Positions 10,750 through 22,829 of a DNA stretch of 64,000 nt are shown piece by piece. The notes beneath the pieces were generated by a model. It was not told the origin of the DNA. It saw only the letters and a list, made by a program, of their open reading frames with translations, and ran no database searches. Position 1 is the stretch's first letter, and the number at the start of each line of letters is the position of its first letter. Origin of the DNA: Gnetum montanum (lineage: Eukaryota > Streptophyta > Gnetopsida > Gnetales > Gnetaceae); the NCBI GenBank assembly GCA_015680685.1, contig MNCI01021501.1, positions 57,612 through 121,611 on the forward strand. Direction: 5' to 3'. The position numbers were made by a program, and so were the translations under genes.

Positions 10750-10959
10750 CCTGAATTTTCCATTGTTAAAATGTTGATCATGCTACTTGTCAAAACTTTT
10801 TCATCTTACCCTGTGAGTCTCCTGTCCCTGTTGGTCACATTGAGCTTGTCCTGTTGGTCTGGTTTGATTAGTTTGGTCACGTTGTGTTTGTGTCATGGTC
10901 ACGCTGCAACTACTTGCAATCCAACTCCATTCATCTAGCCCAGTCTACTCACGTTCATC

Positions 10960-13656
10960 ATGGAATCCTTCCAAATCAACCTAGTAACACTACCAATCGT
11001 TGAAACTTCGAACCCTGTGACTGCTACGGAATCCATAACTTTCATTGAAGAAGTAAACCCTCAAGGCCCTACACACCAGTCGCTTAGGATATAGGGAAAA
11101 TACCCTACCTATGCCACTCTTACACCCGAACAGTACAACTTCATATGTATCAAAATCCAAGCCAACTTACCTATTGACCGTATGGAAAGGGAAGCAAAAT
11201 GAGACTATGAACCTATCCACAAGGGAGGTCGTGACTTCATCCCTTTAGCATTTTACATAATCCCTCTCTCTAAACACCATCATAGACTCATATCCCAACT
11301 TCTCATGGCTAAAACTCAAGCTTTACAGCTACCTCCCATAGAGCCTCAAGATGAAGAAGATGACTTTGCAGCCCAATCTAAACATGGAGAATCATACCAT
11401 ACCATTAGCCCCCATGCCCATACAAACCCACTGTTTCAACCGTTCCTGGAAGAAACAATATTTCCACCACCAGCTTCCTTATGAGAAGTAGCCATTCCCA
11501 TCCCCATCTTCTCCAAGTCCAACGTTCAAACTAATGCATCTACTTCCATCATACCATTGCAAACACAATCCCAACAGACTAATGCAGGAATGACTTCTCG
11601 ACCTCAAGTGATTGGAATGCCATCGATCATACCTACTTCCACGTCCACCCATTATGTACCTCAAGTGCAAATCCAACAAACACCAATGATCACTTCACAA
11701 CCTGTGACTGGGCAGTGGGTCCCACCAACTGTTCAGCAAAACCCGTCTACTCACTACAGTGTATCACATCTCACAATCTCAGCCCCAAATGTTGTCCCAC
11801 CACAATAAACAACAGTCCAACAACCTCTTTTTTCATAAATGATGTCACAATCGAGTCATTATCAATTACCATCAACCCAAACCGCCATTCTTCCTACCGC
11901 CCAAGAATGGGAAGACACACAAAAAATGATGCACTCCTTGGTAGAGGAATTAAAATGCCTTAAAACTTTGAACAATGCGGAAGTCAAAGTACTAGATTTC
12001 TATCAAGATGACCCAATTAACCCCTCAGTTCCATCCTTAACCTTGCCAAAAGGAGTCTCATTACCTCAGTTGACAAAGTACAATGGAGAGGGAGACCCAA
12101 ATGCCCACCTAGTAACATTCTGAACCAAAAGTCTTTTGCTTTAGGCATGGCCCCATGTAATTCTGTGTGTATTTGCTATGTCCTTAGCAGGAAGAGCCTT
12201 AGACTGGTATTGAGCCTTACCCCCTAGCTCTATATCTTCTTTGGAAGATTTGTTACACTAGTTTGTCACCCGTTTCAAATAAAATCTGAAACCTAAAGCC
12301 ACATTAGATAGCTTGGTTCAAATTAAACAAGAACCTTTAGAGCCAGCACAGAAATTTGTCCAAATATGGTGTGTAGCCATGAATGAACTTCACGAGCCTA
12401 TTCCTAAAACGTATCTCCTTACCATCCTTAAGGCGGCTGCAAATGACTTCATTAAATCAAAGCTTTAGTATCTAAAACCTCGTACTTTGAGTTAGGCATT
12501 TGTACAAATTAAATACATAGAAGAGGCTACACAAACAAGTAATGACCCAGCCTACTCAACCTTTAGGAACCAACACACAAGGAAAGATAAATCCAAAACA
12601 ATGGTAGCAACAGTGGCTGAAACAGCCCGACCTAGTCACCCAAGACAAAAGGGAAAACAACCCGCTGTCCCAAACAACTATGAAAGAATTACACCCACTC
12701 CTACACCTAAAAATTCTTCAAATAGAAACAACAACACAAGTCATGCCCGTACCTTTAAAAGAAAAGACCCTGCTCAATACACATCATTGCCCATGAAGCC
12801 TTCACAACTACTTGATCAACTTCTAAAGGTTGGGCTAATTCAACACAAACAAATGTCTCCTACGACCTCGCAAAGACATGATCGCTTTTGTGAATTGGCC
12901 AAAAATCTAGCTTTAGCAACATCCAACGAACCTCCCATTCCAAAAGCCTTTAGGTTGGATAGGTTTTGTGAATATCACCAATGGTGTGGTCATGGGACTG
13001 ATTACTGCTTTACGTTCAAACAAGACATACAACACATGATTGATAGGGGTGAAGTGGTGTTCGAGGAGACAAACCTAGTAAGACCCAAAAATCAATCCAT
13101 GGGGGTCTACAAGGATCCTCTCAATACCAATGATGCACCATATGTGATTAATACTATCCATGTGGAAGACAGACAAGACGTTCCTCAAAAACCTTTTGTG
13201 ATTCACGAGCATTCAGAAAACACACCTACCCCAACATATCCTCAAACCCCTTTCACCATGCGCACATCCCTCACACCATCAAAACCATTCTTCATCCGCA
13301 TACCTCCTTCCGTTGCCACCACAAAAAACATACCATCTAAAAACCAACCTATTCCCTTTGAGGTCTAGTTGCCAAAACACCTTGGTGCACAACCCGCCTC
13401 CAATTCTCGATGATCTTTGCAAGAACGTCTTGTCGATAGGCTAATAAGAGAGCACCTGGAAAGAGAAAAAAGAGAGTGCATGGAGAGAGAAAATTGTGGA
13501 CACGAATTAGGACTGCCAAAGCCTACACCGCTAAGCACCATTCCCATGAGTCCATCCATTAATGAGCCTAGTACAAGTCACCAAAACAAAGATGATGTTG
13601 CGAGTCATATCCCAAACCCAACATCCTCAGCTACTAATGTAAAAACCCCTCCATGA
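10960..13656 (+). pseudogene. gag of element D, decayed
   Basis: The start is the ATG at 10960, supported by a conserved QSLRI segment that also follows the gag starts in B and C. The capsid core spans about 11980-12530: FYQDDPINPSVPSLTLP, KYNGEGDPNAHLVTF, FAMSLAGRALDWY and NDFIKSKL. A nucleocapsid-like motif follows at about 12960-13010 (FCEYHQWCGHGTDYC, a Cys/His pattern typical of Tat-lineage gag), then a Pro/Thr-rich tail and a charged RLIREHLEREKRE segment (13430-13480). A 255-codon piece (12601-13368) is still open. Elsewhere in-frame TAG/TGA codons and a frame change interrupt it. Gag forms the virus-like particle. Confidence 0.85.
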
Positions 13657-13677
13657 GAAATATGAATGCTAGGTTAA

Positions 13678-14667
13678 ATGGACCAAATATATATGGATAA
13701 GAATGTCCCAAATAGTAAAGACCTAGCAAATGCGTTGACCCAGGTCACACAAGCCTTAAAACAAAAGAATACTTTAAGTTTGTATGACCTAGTAATGACT
13801 TCACCAGTACAACAAGAGGCTCTTGTACGGATGCTAACTTCAATTCCTGTTAGTGAGGATCTTCCTGCAGATGAACCATTCATTTATGAAATATTATCCC
13901 CACAACTTCAGGAATCGAAGACCACATCCCTAGAGTTCTGTGTTAAGGACATTAATCTAGATGAGAAAACAGGGGAAATCACCATGGCCCCTATGTTCAT
14001 AACAATACAGGTTGATCATTTCAAAATACGTAGGGTGCATGTCGATGATGGTGTGGCAACGAATGTAATATCTTTTTCTGTCATCGAAAAATTGGGACTC
14101 ACTGAACAAGTACAGCCCATGAAAACCTCTTTCTTGAGATCCTTCAGTGGTTCCCGTGTGCGAGTTAAAGGCATGATTACCTTAGATTTCATAGCAGGTG
14201 ACCAATTCCCTACATCATCTGAATTCATAGTGGTTGATGAAATGCCAGGGTTCAATCTGATCCTAGGACATCCTTGGCTAGCTCAACTTAAAGCCATATC
14301 TTCACCAATCCATCAGGAGATCCACCTACCTTACGAGGGTGGTGAGATCATCACACATGGGGATACAACAGCATCAATCACTTCCTCATACCTTGAGGTA
14401 GGTTAAGGGTCAGAAATTAAGTTCATTAAGCCTAAACAAGAAACCGTGAACATACATCAAAATGTGAACGCAACGTTGACTCACAATCCGACTAGCACTA
14501 AAGAAACACAAGAGGACGTAGACATAGGAGCCATCCCTACTGATGTCTCTTCGTTAGAACTACCCTTTGACATCATCGATGAAGGGAAAGGTGAATATAA
14601 AATCATACCCATATGCCCAGCCCCACACATTAAGCTACAAAAGATCAAGAGGCAACTCAACGACTAG
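13678..14667 (+). pseudogene. aspartic protease of element D
   Basis: Nearly intact frame of 242 codons (13678-14406), then a further 73-codon piece. The retropepsin core carries VDDGVATNVI with the catalytic Asp codon at 14044-14046, and NLILGHPWL as the second signature. The motif is D-D-G where most retropepsins have D-T/S-G; B has D-N-G and C has D-D-G at the same place, so this looks like a family feature. Protease cuts the Gag-Pol polyprotein. Upstream, LSLYDLVMTSPVQQEALV is also conserved in B. Confidence 0.85.
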
Positions 14668-14670
14668 AAC

Positions 14671-15015
14671 AAATGAGATGAAATGTCTAAAATGACGTTA
14701 AACTACAAAATGTCCAAAATGACATTAAACTACGAAATGTCTGGTATGACATTAAAACTTCCAACAAACGTCCGCAATGACATTAAACTAGCCACTGTCA
14801 GAAATGGTCAGTTCCATTTAAAATTTTTTGAAAATGTTACTANAAATGAGATGAAATGTCTAAAATGACGTTAAACTACGAAATGTCCGAAATGACATTA
14901 AACTACGAAATGTCTGGTATGACATTAAAACTTCCAACAAACGTCCGCAATGACATTAAACTAGCCACGGTCAGAAATGGTCAGTTCCATTTAAAATTTT
15001 TTGAAAATGTTACTA
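14671..15015 (+). repeat. 172-bp direct duplication with an N at the junction
   Basis: Unit 1 is 14671-14842 and unit 2 is 14844-15015. They differ at three positions. The single N of the window, at 14843, separates them exactly. Each unit contains several copies of the ATGACATTAAACTA module. The exact position of the N suggests a joined pair of overlapping contig ends as well as, or instead of, a real tandem duplication. Confidence 0.85.
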
Positions 15016-15670
15016 CCTTTGGCCCACCATGGCATAAAACTAGTAATCCTTTCTTTAACAACAGATGCAATAGTCCATCAAGACTTTAAACTGATGTACC
15101 AAGCCCGAAATGGCTTTAAAGTAGAGCCAACAAGTTACAGATTTACGAACTCTCATCATTTTACATTGAATTTTTGCTTACTGGTTACAAGTTACGATTT
15201 AGATTCTTGCACGATCGTTGCTTTCTTTTCCAAGTATTTACCTTACATATCACTTTACACTTTAGAAATTTATGTTACATTTAGTTGCACACATATACTC
15301 TAGAAAACAAAGAAAAAAAATATAAAAACATGAGAAATAACAAAAATATTTACATAAAAAATCAAGATAATGAAGGAATGCAACCATTTTATTCCACAAT
15401 TAAATTCATGCCATTACATCAGTCTTTATACATTCCACCAAACATTAAAATTTAAAAATAGTGCATACACTCAGTTCAAATGGTAAGTCAACATGCGGCC
15501 TGGTATGGCCTTAAACTGCCATGCAGGCTGGTATGGCCTTAAACTGCCAGAATTGCCACTACATCTCATAAATTTGTCAGTGTATAGCTTAATTATCCTA
15601 TGTTTGTTTACACTTTGTAACTCTCCTACTGAGGGAGTGTCTCTTATTTTTCTCCTGTTTTAATTGGTAG
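15016..15670 (+). other. pro-RT intron-like interval of D, ending in a 3' splice site
   Basis: AT-rich non-coding sequence with two more modules of the GGTATGGCCTTAAACTGCC type at about 15505-15550. It ends in a pyrimidine-rich tract and AG at 15669-15670 just before the RT block. B and C have an equivalent AG at the same point. Ogre-type elements are known to splice an intron between protease and RT. The 5' splice site is not resolved. Confidence 0.5.
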
Positions 15671-15679
15671 GAGTGAGCA

Positions 15680-17240
15680 TCATGGCCACCAACAACATCC
15701 TCTCAATATTGTCTCTCAACGGACCATACAGAGATGTAGAAAGAGCAATCTGCCCAAAATCTTTGGATCTAAGTCCATCCACCTATACTGATTTGATAGC
15801 CTCTACTCAAGAAACGTCAGAATAGCCTAAAAATGTAGCTAAAACTCTAGATCTAGAAGCTAACAATATCATTGAAGATCCTCTAGTTGAAATCCCCATT
15901 ACCACAGTCAATGATGAAGCCAGAACCTTGAAATTAAGTGCCTTACTAGATCCACAACTTGTAGGTGACATCACTTAGGTTTTAAAAGACAACATAAAAA
16001 TGTTCGCATGGTCATATATAGACATACCGGGACTAGACCCCCAGATCATCCAACATAACATTATTCTTGATGAAAAAATTAAACCAGTAAAGCAAAAAGC
16101 ATGAAAGGTTAGACCCGAAGTGGCATTAGCAATCCGCACTAAGATCACAAAGCTCGGCCAAGTCGGTTTCATCCGAGCCATCGACTATTCCGATTGGGTA
16201 TCAAACATTGTTGTAGTCCCCAAGAAGAATGGTAGTATATGCATATGCATTGACTTCTGTGATCTCAATATAGCCACTATAAAAGATGATTTCCCATTAC
16301 CTAGTATTGATCAACTTATTGACATGACTGCTAGGCATGCACTATTATCCTTCTTGGACGGATTTTTGGGCTACAATCAAATAAGAATTAATCTAGAGCA
16401 TCAACTTAGGATAACTTTTATGACACCTTGGGGGACATTCTATTATATGGTGATGCCATTTGGCCTTTAAAATGTAGGTACTACTTATCAGCGAGTAATG
16501 ACATACATATTTAGTGACTACATGCTCAATTTGCTCAATGATTATGTTGATGATATAGCGGTCAAGTCTTAAAAAACTGAACAACATGCAAAAGATCTAG
16601 ACTTAGTGCTTAAACTTTGTCTCAAATATGACCTTAGGCTCAACCCAAAAAAGTGTGTCTTCGGTGTTAAAATGGGAAAAATGCTTGGTTTCCTAGTTTC
16701 CGAAACAAGGATACAGGTAGACCCCGATAAGGTCAAAGCGATAACCAATATGCAACCACGAAGAAACCTTACTAAACTACGCGGCCTCCAAGGTAGGCTG
16801 CAATTCATTAGATGTTTTATCGAAAGATTGGCAGATAAGTTGAGTCCCATGCAACATCTATTACGAAAGAATGTACATTTCCAATGGACTCAACAATGCC
16901 AAGAAGTGTTTGAGAACATAAAACAAGAGTTGGCCCAGCTACCAACTATTTATCCTCGACAAAGTGACAAACCTGTCCACATCTATCTTGCAACTTCCAG
17001 TTCCTACATCACATCCATGGTTTATCAAAAACATCAAGATGGGGCCGAGATCCCTATATATTATCTAAGCCATGATTTAATAGCCTATGAACAATGATAC
17101 AACGACGTAGAAAAATCATGCCTCACCCTTGTCTTCACTTTGAAGAAATGACAACATTTTCTCTTGCATAATCAGGTTTACATCATTTGCAAGGATAATG
17201 TTCTTCATGCCATACTAATAACATCTATGAGTCAAGTAGG
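15680..17240 (+). pseudogene. reverse transcriptase and first RNase H of element D
   Basis: RT runs from about 15960: WSYIDIPGLDPQIIQHNI, KITKLGQVGFIRAIDY, then SNIVVVPKKNGS, HALLSFLDGFLGYNQIRIN, FMTPWGTFYYMVMPFGL, and the active site YVDDI with YVDD at 16543-16554. The connection domain and RNase H follow (LRGLQGRLQFIRCFIERLA, then IYYLSHDLIAYE). Most of the frame is open in pieces of 60-160 codons. Stops lie at 16468, 16570 and 17096, and frame changes appear after 17100. It copies element RNA into DNA inside the particle. Confidence 0.88.
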
Positions 17241-17258
17241 TTAGCTAGGTGGAAAGAG

Positions 17259-17880
17259 ATGATTGTAGAGTTTGATTTGCACTATGTCATTCAATCTTCC
17301 ACAAAAGGCCAAGCAATAGCCACGCAACTAACCGTCTCACTGACGCACGATCAAGCAACAATAAATCCCAAATTACTAGATGAAAATGTTAACAGTGTAG
17401 ATACCGTACCTGATGATTATGAGGAAATCCTCTACTTCGATGGAGCTTCAACCTCTCGAGGAGGAAGTGCCACAACCATTTTAACATACCCCTCTTGATA
17501 AATCCAACCTTCTTCCTACCTCTTAAACTTTCCTTGCATCAATAACGTAGCAGAATACAAAGGTCTTCTTAGAGGACTTCAAGTAGCGTTAACTTCGAGA
17601 ATCTCATGCCTTGTAGTTTGAGGTGATTCACAACTAGTTATTAATCAAGTCACTGAAGTCTATGCATGCAAAGCTCTCCATTTGCAACCATATTGTGATT
17701 TGACTAAACATCTAGTGAGGCAACTAGTAGAAGTGGATATACAACACGTCCCTAGAATCAAAAACATTGTCGCTGATGCACTTGCCACACTAGCCTTAAA
17801 CATGACACCTGAAATGTTTCATGCATTACCTAGTTCTATAACCAGTTGTGTTGAACTTGTAATTAACACTCTAAATGAAG
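17259..17880 (+). pseudogene. second (aRNH-type) RNase H of element D
   Basis: A second RNase H domain follows the first. The four acidic motifs can be read: FDGAS (about 17438), AEYKGLLRGL (about 17551), GDSQLVINQV (about 17622) and VADALATLA (about 17770). An additional archaeal-type RNase H is a known feature of the Tat lineage. Two stops (near 17498 and 17619) break it. Confidence 0.8.
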
Positions 17881-18661
17881 TACTGCAACTGAATATTTTA
17901 CAAAGTGGGTGGAAGCTATTCCTTTTAGGAAGACCACATCAAAACACATTTGCACCTTCATAATGGAAAATATCATGACTTGTTTTGGTATTCCAATGAC
18001 TATCGTTACCGACAATGGGCCACAATTCAGTAGTGCAGATACCAAAAGCTTTTGTGAAAGTCTGGGCATTAAACATGCTTTTTCATCACCTTACTACCCA
18101 CAGAGCAATGGTTAAGCAAAAGCTACAAACAAAATTGTCATCATGGTGCTCAAAAAGATGTTAAATCAGAGCAAGAAATGATGGCATGAACAATTAGTCT
18201 ATGCATTGTGGGCTTGTAGAATGACACATCGAACCTCCACAGGTAAAACTCCATATAGTCTTGTATACGAATCTGAAGTTGTTTTACCTTTAGAATTGCA
18301 AGTTCCCTCATTGCAGATAACTCTCTCTAATCTCCTCGATGAAAGTCAAAACAATGAACTACGCATCGTTGACCTTGACTTGGTAGAGGAGGAACGTGTA
18401 CGAATGCTTGATCAAATTGAATGGTACCAAAAACAACAGAGGCAAAGGCACAAGCACGATCTTCATAAAAGCTCGATCAAAGAAGGAGATCTAGTCCTTA
18501 AGGCCACCCGAGAACATCCAGATAAATTCTCAGCTAACTAGGAAGGGCCTTACTTAGTCACCAAGGCATACGACAATGGAGCATTCAAACTTGCTGACAT
18601 GGACGGAAATGAGTTCACCAATCCTACAAACCATTTGTACTTGAAAAGGTACTACGTCTAA
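17881..18661 (+). pseudogene. integrase of element D, N-terminally deleted
   Basis: The frame jumps from the end of RNase H straight to EYFTKWVEAIPF. The HHCC zinc finger and the first catalytic Asp, present in C at 38.8-39.0 kb, are missing, a deletion of roughly 0.8-0.9 kb. The second Asp remains in TDNGPQFS (GAC at 18011). The third residue should be Glu in the segment after PYYPQSNG, but the codon at 18119-18121 reads Lys, and a TAA lies two codons before it. The C-terminal domain ends EFTNPTNHLYLKRYYV with TAA at 18659-18661. Confidence 0.85.
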
Positions 18662-19085
18662 CAAACTTGAGGTACATCATAGTCCTGGCATCATGACTTA
18701 AAACTAATACCATAGAATAGTCCTGGCATCATGACTTAAAACTAATACCATAGAATAGTCCTGGCATCATGACTTAAAACTAATACCACAGAGTAGTCCT
18801 GGCGTCATGACTTAAAACTGATACCACAAAATAGTTCTGGCATCATGACTTAAAATTGATACCACAGAGTTCTGTTCAGTATGACACTAAACTGCTACAT
18901 CTGTCCGCCATGACATGAAACTAGCATCCAAAGTTCACTAAGACTATAAACTAGTTTGCCTCTTCACAGTTTGCTATGACTATAAACTAGTAATGCACCA
19001 TCCACCATGACGCTAAACTAGCACCGTCCAAGGGGTTATGATGTGAAACTAATCCACAATAGTCCATTAAGACTAAAAACTGGTG
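18662..19085 (+). repeat. module array downstream of integrase in D
   Basis: At least ten units, the first five about 40-45 bp apart, built on TCATGACTTAAAACTAATACC, then divergent units such as CCATGACATGAAACTAG. Read on the other strand each is AGTTTTAAGTCATGATGCCAGGACT, an imperfect palindrome. The same module design flanks the coding blocks in B and C. Confidence 0.8.
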
Positions 19086-20195
19086 ACATTATCGACGACT
19101 AGGCAAAACTTGAAAAGATGTGTCGCTGCAATCAACTGTTCATGTTCCACAAAGACTTGTTGCATGATTCATCTCATGGGCCCTAATGAAATTGACACTG
19201 TTCATGATTCTGTCTGCTTTGAAAATTGCACGTGGTGACTCCATCTCCTTGTTTAAAGTGTTTAGCTGACTATTTCATTTATGGTTTTCTTGTCTTCTTG
19301 GAGTTTTGTTTGTAGGATGACACTTTTGAGGCATTCATGCATAGATGCACTTCATCATGATGACAAGGTATCACATTTTTCTTAATGCATGTGACTGGGT
19401 TAATCAATCTGTTCATAAGTACATTCCTGACTCCTGACACATTTCCTATTCCCCATCATGCTCCCTTATCCTATTCGATTACATCCCCCTTGATACATTC
19501 CACTCATCTCAAAACTCTTGATACACTGTTGCACACTGTAACTCGCTAAGCAGTCACAATGCAAAACACAGTAAACAATGCATGACATAAAATGCAAGTG
19601 CTCAAACATGAGCATAGCACTAAAAGCAAGCTCTTTCAAAAAGACCAAAAAAAAGGACAAAGAGAAAAATGCATGGAAAAGGTCTTCATGACCCCATCGA
19701 CATCATAAACCATGGACTGTTGGCTCTTCTCATACAAGCCCCAAGTGATAAGGTAGTTGTCTTGAAAAATAGCTACACTCATGTTACAAAGAGACCATGT
19801 TGCACATCATCGCGTCGCTTTGGCTATTTACAACGGGCCCTGCAAATACTCTATAAGAGTCTCGTTTCTCCAAAGAGCGCACCTCCTATGTCTTGATTTC
19901 GAGTCTGCTGAAAACCTAGCTATTGATAAGGACCAATGACATAACTTGTTCATGAGAGAGCATTCCTCTCCCACAAATTCCAACAGAAATTTTCATCCTT
20001 GACCAACTCCTGGCTTCCCTAGTTACAACCGATTCCCTTGCATCTTGAACCACATTCCCTTAATCCCATGTATTTTTGAAAATGGTGTGATGACATCCAG
20101 CCAAGGGTTGATGGTTAATATTTGATACTTGGTCATTCATGGTGTTTTGCACTTCTTTGTCGATGCCTCTCAAGTGGATTCCTCCAGACGTCAAC
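19086..20195 (+). other. 3' non-coding region of element D
   Basis: About 1.1 kb with no supportable gene. Frames at 19466-19660 and 19669-19896 have no family features. The last 60 bases before the polypurine tract match the corresponding bases of B and C. Confidence 0.6.
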
Positions 20196-20208
20196 AAAGA
20201 GGGGCCAA
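20196..20208 (+). other. polypurine tract of element D
   Basis: AAAGAGGGGCCAA directly precedes the 3' LTR (TGAAACACC at 20209). Same tract as in B and C. Confidence 0.85.
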
Positions 20209-22022
20209 TGAAACACCACTAATTTTGGCCTAACACTTTGAAACAAGAACAAATCAAGTCCTTTCAAGCATTCGGGAGGCAAAATTTGACTAAGGCATGA
20301 AACTCAAGTCTAGGTTGCTCAAGCCAGCTTGATCACACTGTTCAGCTAGCTTGCCCTCAGCATGAGCAACTCCAAAAGTTTCAAAATCAAATAAAAGGTG
20401 GTCCAAATCTAAGGGTGCAAGCCATCCTCAAGAGCTGCTGATGTCCACTCCAAGTCTTAGCATTCAGGAGTCCAAATTTTAAGCCAGACTACATAGTTTT
20501 TTTTGCAGGTAAAGCTGGGCATTCATGCTAGGCGTGACCACAACATGACCAACTTTTAGAGCTTCAAAATAGCATCAAAATGGTCTAATTTTGAAGGGAC
20601 AAGTCACTCTCAAGGTCCATTAATGATTTCTCCAAGTTTCAGCCTCTAGAACTTCATATTTCAGCTCCAAAAATGTTCATTTTTGCCACTGATGCCTAGG
20701 TCACGCTGGCAGCATGAGTCCAGCGTGACCAACTTTCAAAAAATTCCAAAAAATTCTAAAAAAATTCTCAACATCAGAAAATTCCAAAAAATTCTAAAAA
20801 AATCTAGAAAATTCTCAGCATCAGAAAATTCCAGAAAATTCTCAGCGTCAGAAACTCCCAAAAAATTCCAAAAAATTCTTAGTTTCTAGAAAATTCCAAA
20901 TAGCTCAGGGACAAAGAAGTTTCAAGCAAGATGGGTCGAATTTTCCTTGTACATTTCATTGTAAATCTTCATTTGTGGGATAGTCAGGCCCTGATGTCTA
21001 AATTAAATGTACTTTCATGGGCTTGAATAACCTATAAATTGTAAAATGCAATGTACCTGGTCAAGAATGTAGCTTTTCAACACAAATCCAACTCGTGCAC
21101 AACTATCCAACACACATCCAACGCTTGCCAACACACATCCAACTTGTGCACAACTATCCAACACACATCCAACTCTTGCCAACACATATTCAACTTGTGC
21201 ACAACTATCCGACACAAATCCAACTTGTGCACAACTATCCAACACACAGCCAACTCTCGCCAACACGCATCCAACCTAAGCCCAGCTATCCATTGGACAC
21301 ATGTCACTAGATCTACTTTCCTCTCATCTCCCAGCTATTGATTTCATTTTTGAATTTCGTGCCCGAGCTCGGCCCAACCTTATAAATACCTTGTCAATTC
21401 ACATAAATGGGGAGGAAAAATATTGGAGAGATTGGAAATTTTGAGAGAGGACAGAACCTATAATCTTTGGGTGCTCGGCACACCTGACTGTTGGCATCCA
21501 AGCATTTTTCACATTCATCACATCACATCATCACATTATCATGTTACATCACCCCAGGGTTAGACGTTCGACCTACCATCTACACGCAGCTACGCTTTGA
21601 TCGGTGCTCATCTTTTCTAAGCAATACATTATTTATGTTTTGCCAACCAAACATTATTTCCATTTTCTTTTTCATGTTCTGGTTTTACGTTCTATTTATA
21701 TTTTTGCTTACATTTAGTTTACGTTCAGTTTAGTTTATGTCCTGTTTACGCCTTATGTTTACATTTATGTCTTATGACTCATATTTACATTTTACGTGCA
21801 TTTACATGTTTTAAGACATCGTTTACAATAACCCTAGTGCTAGCCTTAGCTTATGTTCGAGGAAGTCCTTGGTTGATTTGCATGCAGATCATCCAAGGCA
21901 CTCTGCCTTTGTTTACTTTTCTAGCTTACCCTTGGGCAAAGGCAAGGTTAGCTGTGGCTGCCCGACGATCTTTCGGTGTTTGTTTCCCTTCCAGTCTCAC
22001 ACCGACGATTTAGGTCAGTACA
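20209..22022 (+). repeat. 3' LTR of element D
   Basis: About 1,814 bp, TG...CA, matching the 5' LTR at 8788-10727. It contains the shorter AAATTC minisatellite (about 20740-20895), the CACAACTATCC array (about 21078-21290) and TATAAATA at 21381-21388. The CCATC target duplication follows at 22023. Confidence 0.9.
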
Positions 22023-22027
22023 CCATC

Positions 22028-22712
22028 CATAAAGGATAATAAAGCATGACTGGTCATAGTGTCAATAAGTTGGTTGATACTTGGCAACAGGAAGTCATCT
22101 TTAATCATTTCTTTGTTTAGATCTTGAAAGTCTATATAGATTCGTATTCCTCCCATTTTCTTAGAGACTAAAATGATGTTTGATACCCATTCCAAGTAAT
22201 CGACTGCACGAATGAAGCTTGCTTGGTATAACTTAGTGATTTCATCTCGTATGGCTAACGTGATTTCTAGTTTAATTTTTCAAGCCCTTTGTTTAACTGA
22301 TTTGACACATGGATCCAATACCATGTTATGTTGTATTAGTCATGGGTCTAAGCTTGACATGTCATTGTAGGACCATGCGAATACTTTGATGTTATCCTGA
22401 AGGACTCTGGATACATTCTTTTGCATTTGTAGATCTAGGAGGGAGCTAAGTTTTAGTATCTTTACTTCCCCCTTGGATGTCTTTACTGGTACTTCAATGT
22501 GAGGGTCCTCAATCACGTCCCTGGCCTCTAAGTCTAAGGCTTGAACCAAATGTTTGGGCCAATCTAGGGATGTGTCCAAGGACACTACAGTGTTATTAGT
22601 AGATGAATCCCAGTCTATCAACTCTAAGTTCAGATATCTTGCAAGCTTGCCATGAGGACCTGTCAAGGTTAAAAGTGAGTGTAGATCATGCTGCATGGCC
22701 ATCTTGTTCAAC
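22028..22712 (-). pseudogene. RT N-terminus of element B, right of element D
   Basis: The minus-strand frame starts after a candidate 3' splice site (AG at 22714-22713 on the minus strand, preceded by a pyrimidine tract). It runs through KMAMQHDLHSLLTL, VKTSKGEVKILKLSSLLDL, NIKVFAWSYNDMSSLDP, then SNIILVSKKMGGIRIYIDF and HALLSFMDG, where element D interrupts it. It resumes at 8787. A frame break lies near 22200-22340. The active-site region of RT is not present in B. Confidence 0.82.
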
Positions 22713-22829
22713 CTGCCATAGTAAGAAAAATCTCGATTAAGTAATACCTATCTGTAGCAATAACACGTAATAAATATTTGCAAAGCAACAATGAAATATG
22801 AAATGATTGTCAAATATTTAGCCAAGTTC

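Larger units (their letters stand above)
8788..22022 (+). mobile_element. Element D: Tat/Ogre-like LTR retrotransposon nested in B
   Basis: Plus-strand element of 13,235 bp: LTR 8788-10727, primer site, gag, protease, intron-like interval with a 172-bp duplication, RT, RNase H, second RNase H, truncated integrase, module array and 3' non-coding region, polypurine tract, LTR 20209-22022. TG...CA termini and a perfect CCATC duplication define it exactly. Gag, protease and pol resemble those of B and C, but its LTR body differs and it has no antisense gene. It must be younger than B. It is non-autonomous now: frames carry stops and integrase lacks its zinc finger and first catalytic Asp. Confidence 0.92.

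Noticed and set aside
21015-21341. Overlapping frames on both strands with regular Cys/Val or Thr/Ile patterns
   Set aside because: Produced by the CACAACTATCC tandem repeats, whose period leaves frames open on both strands.
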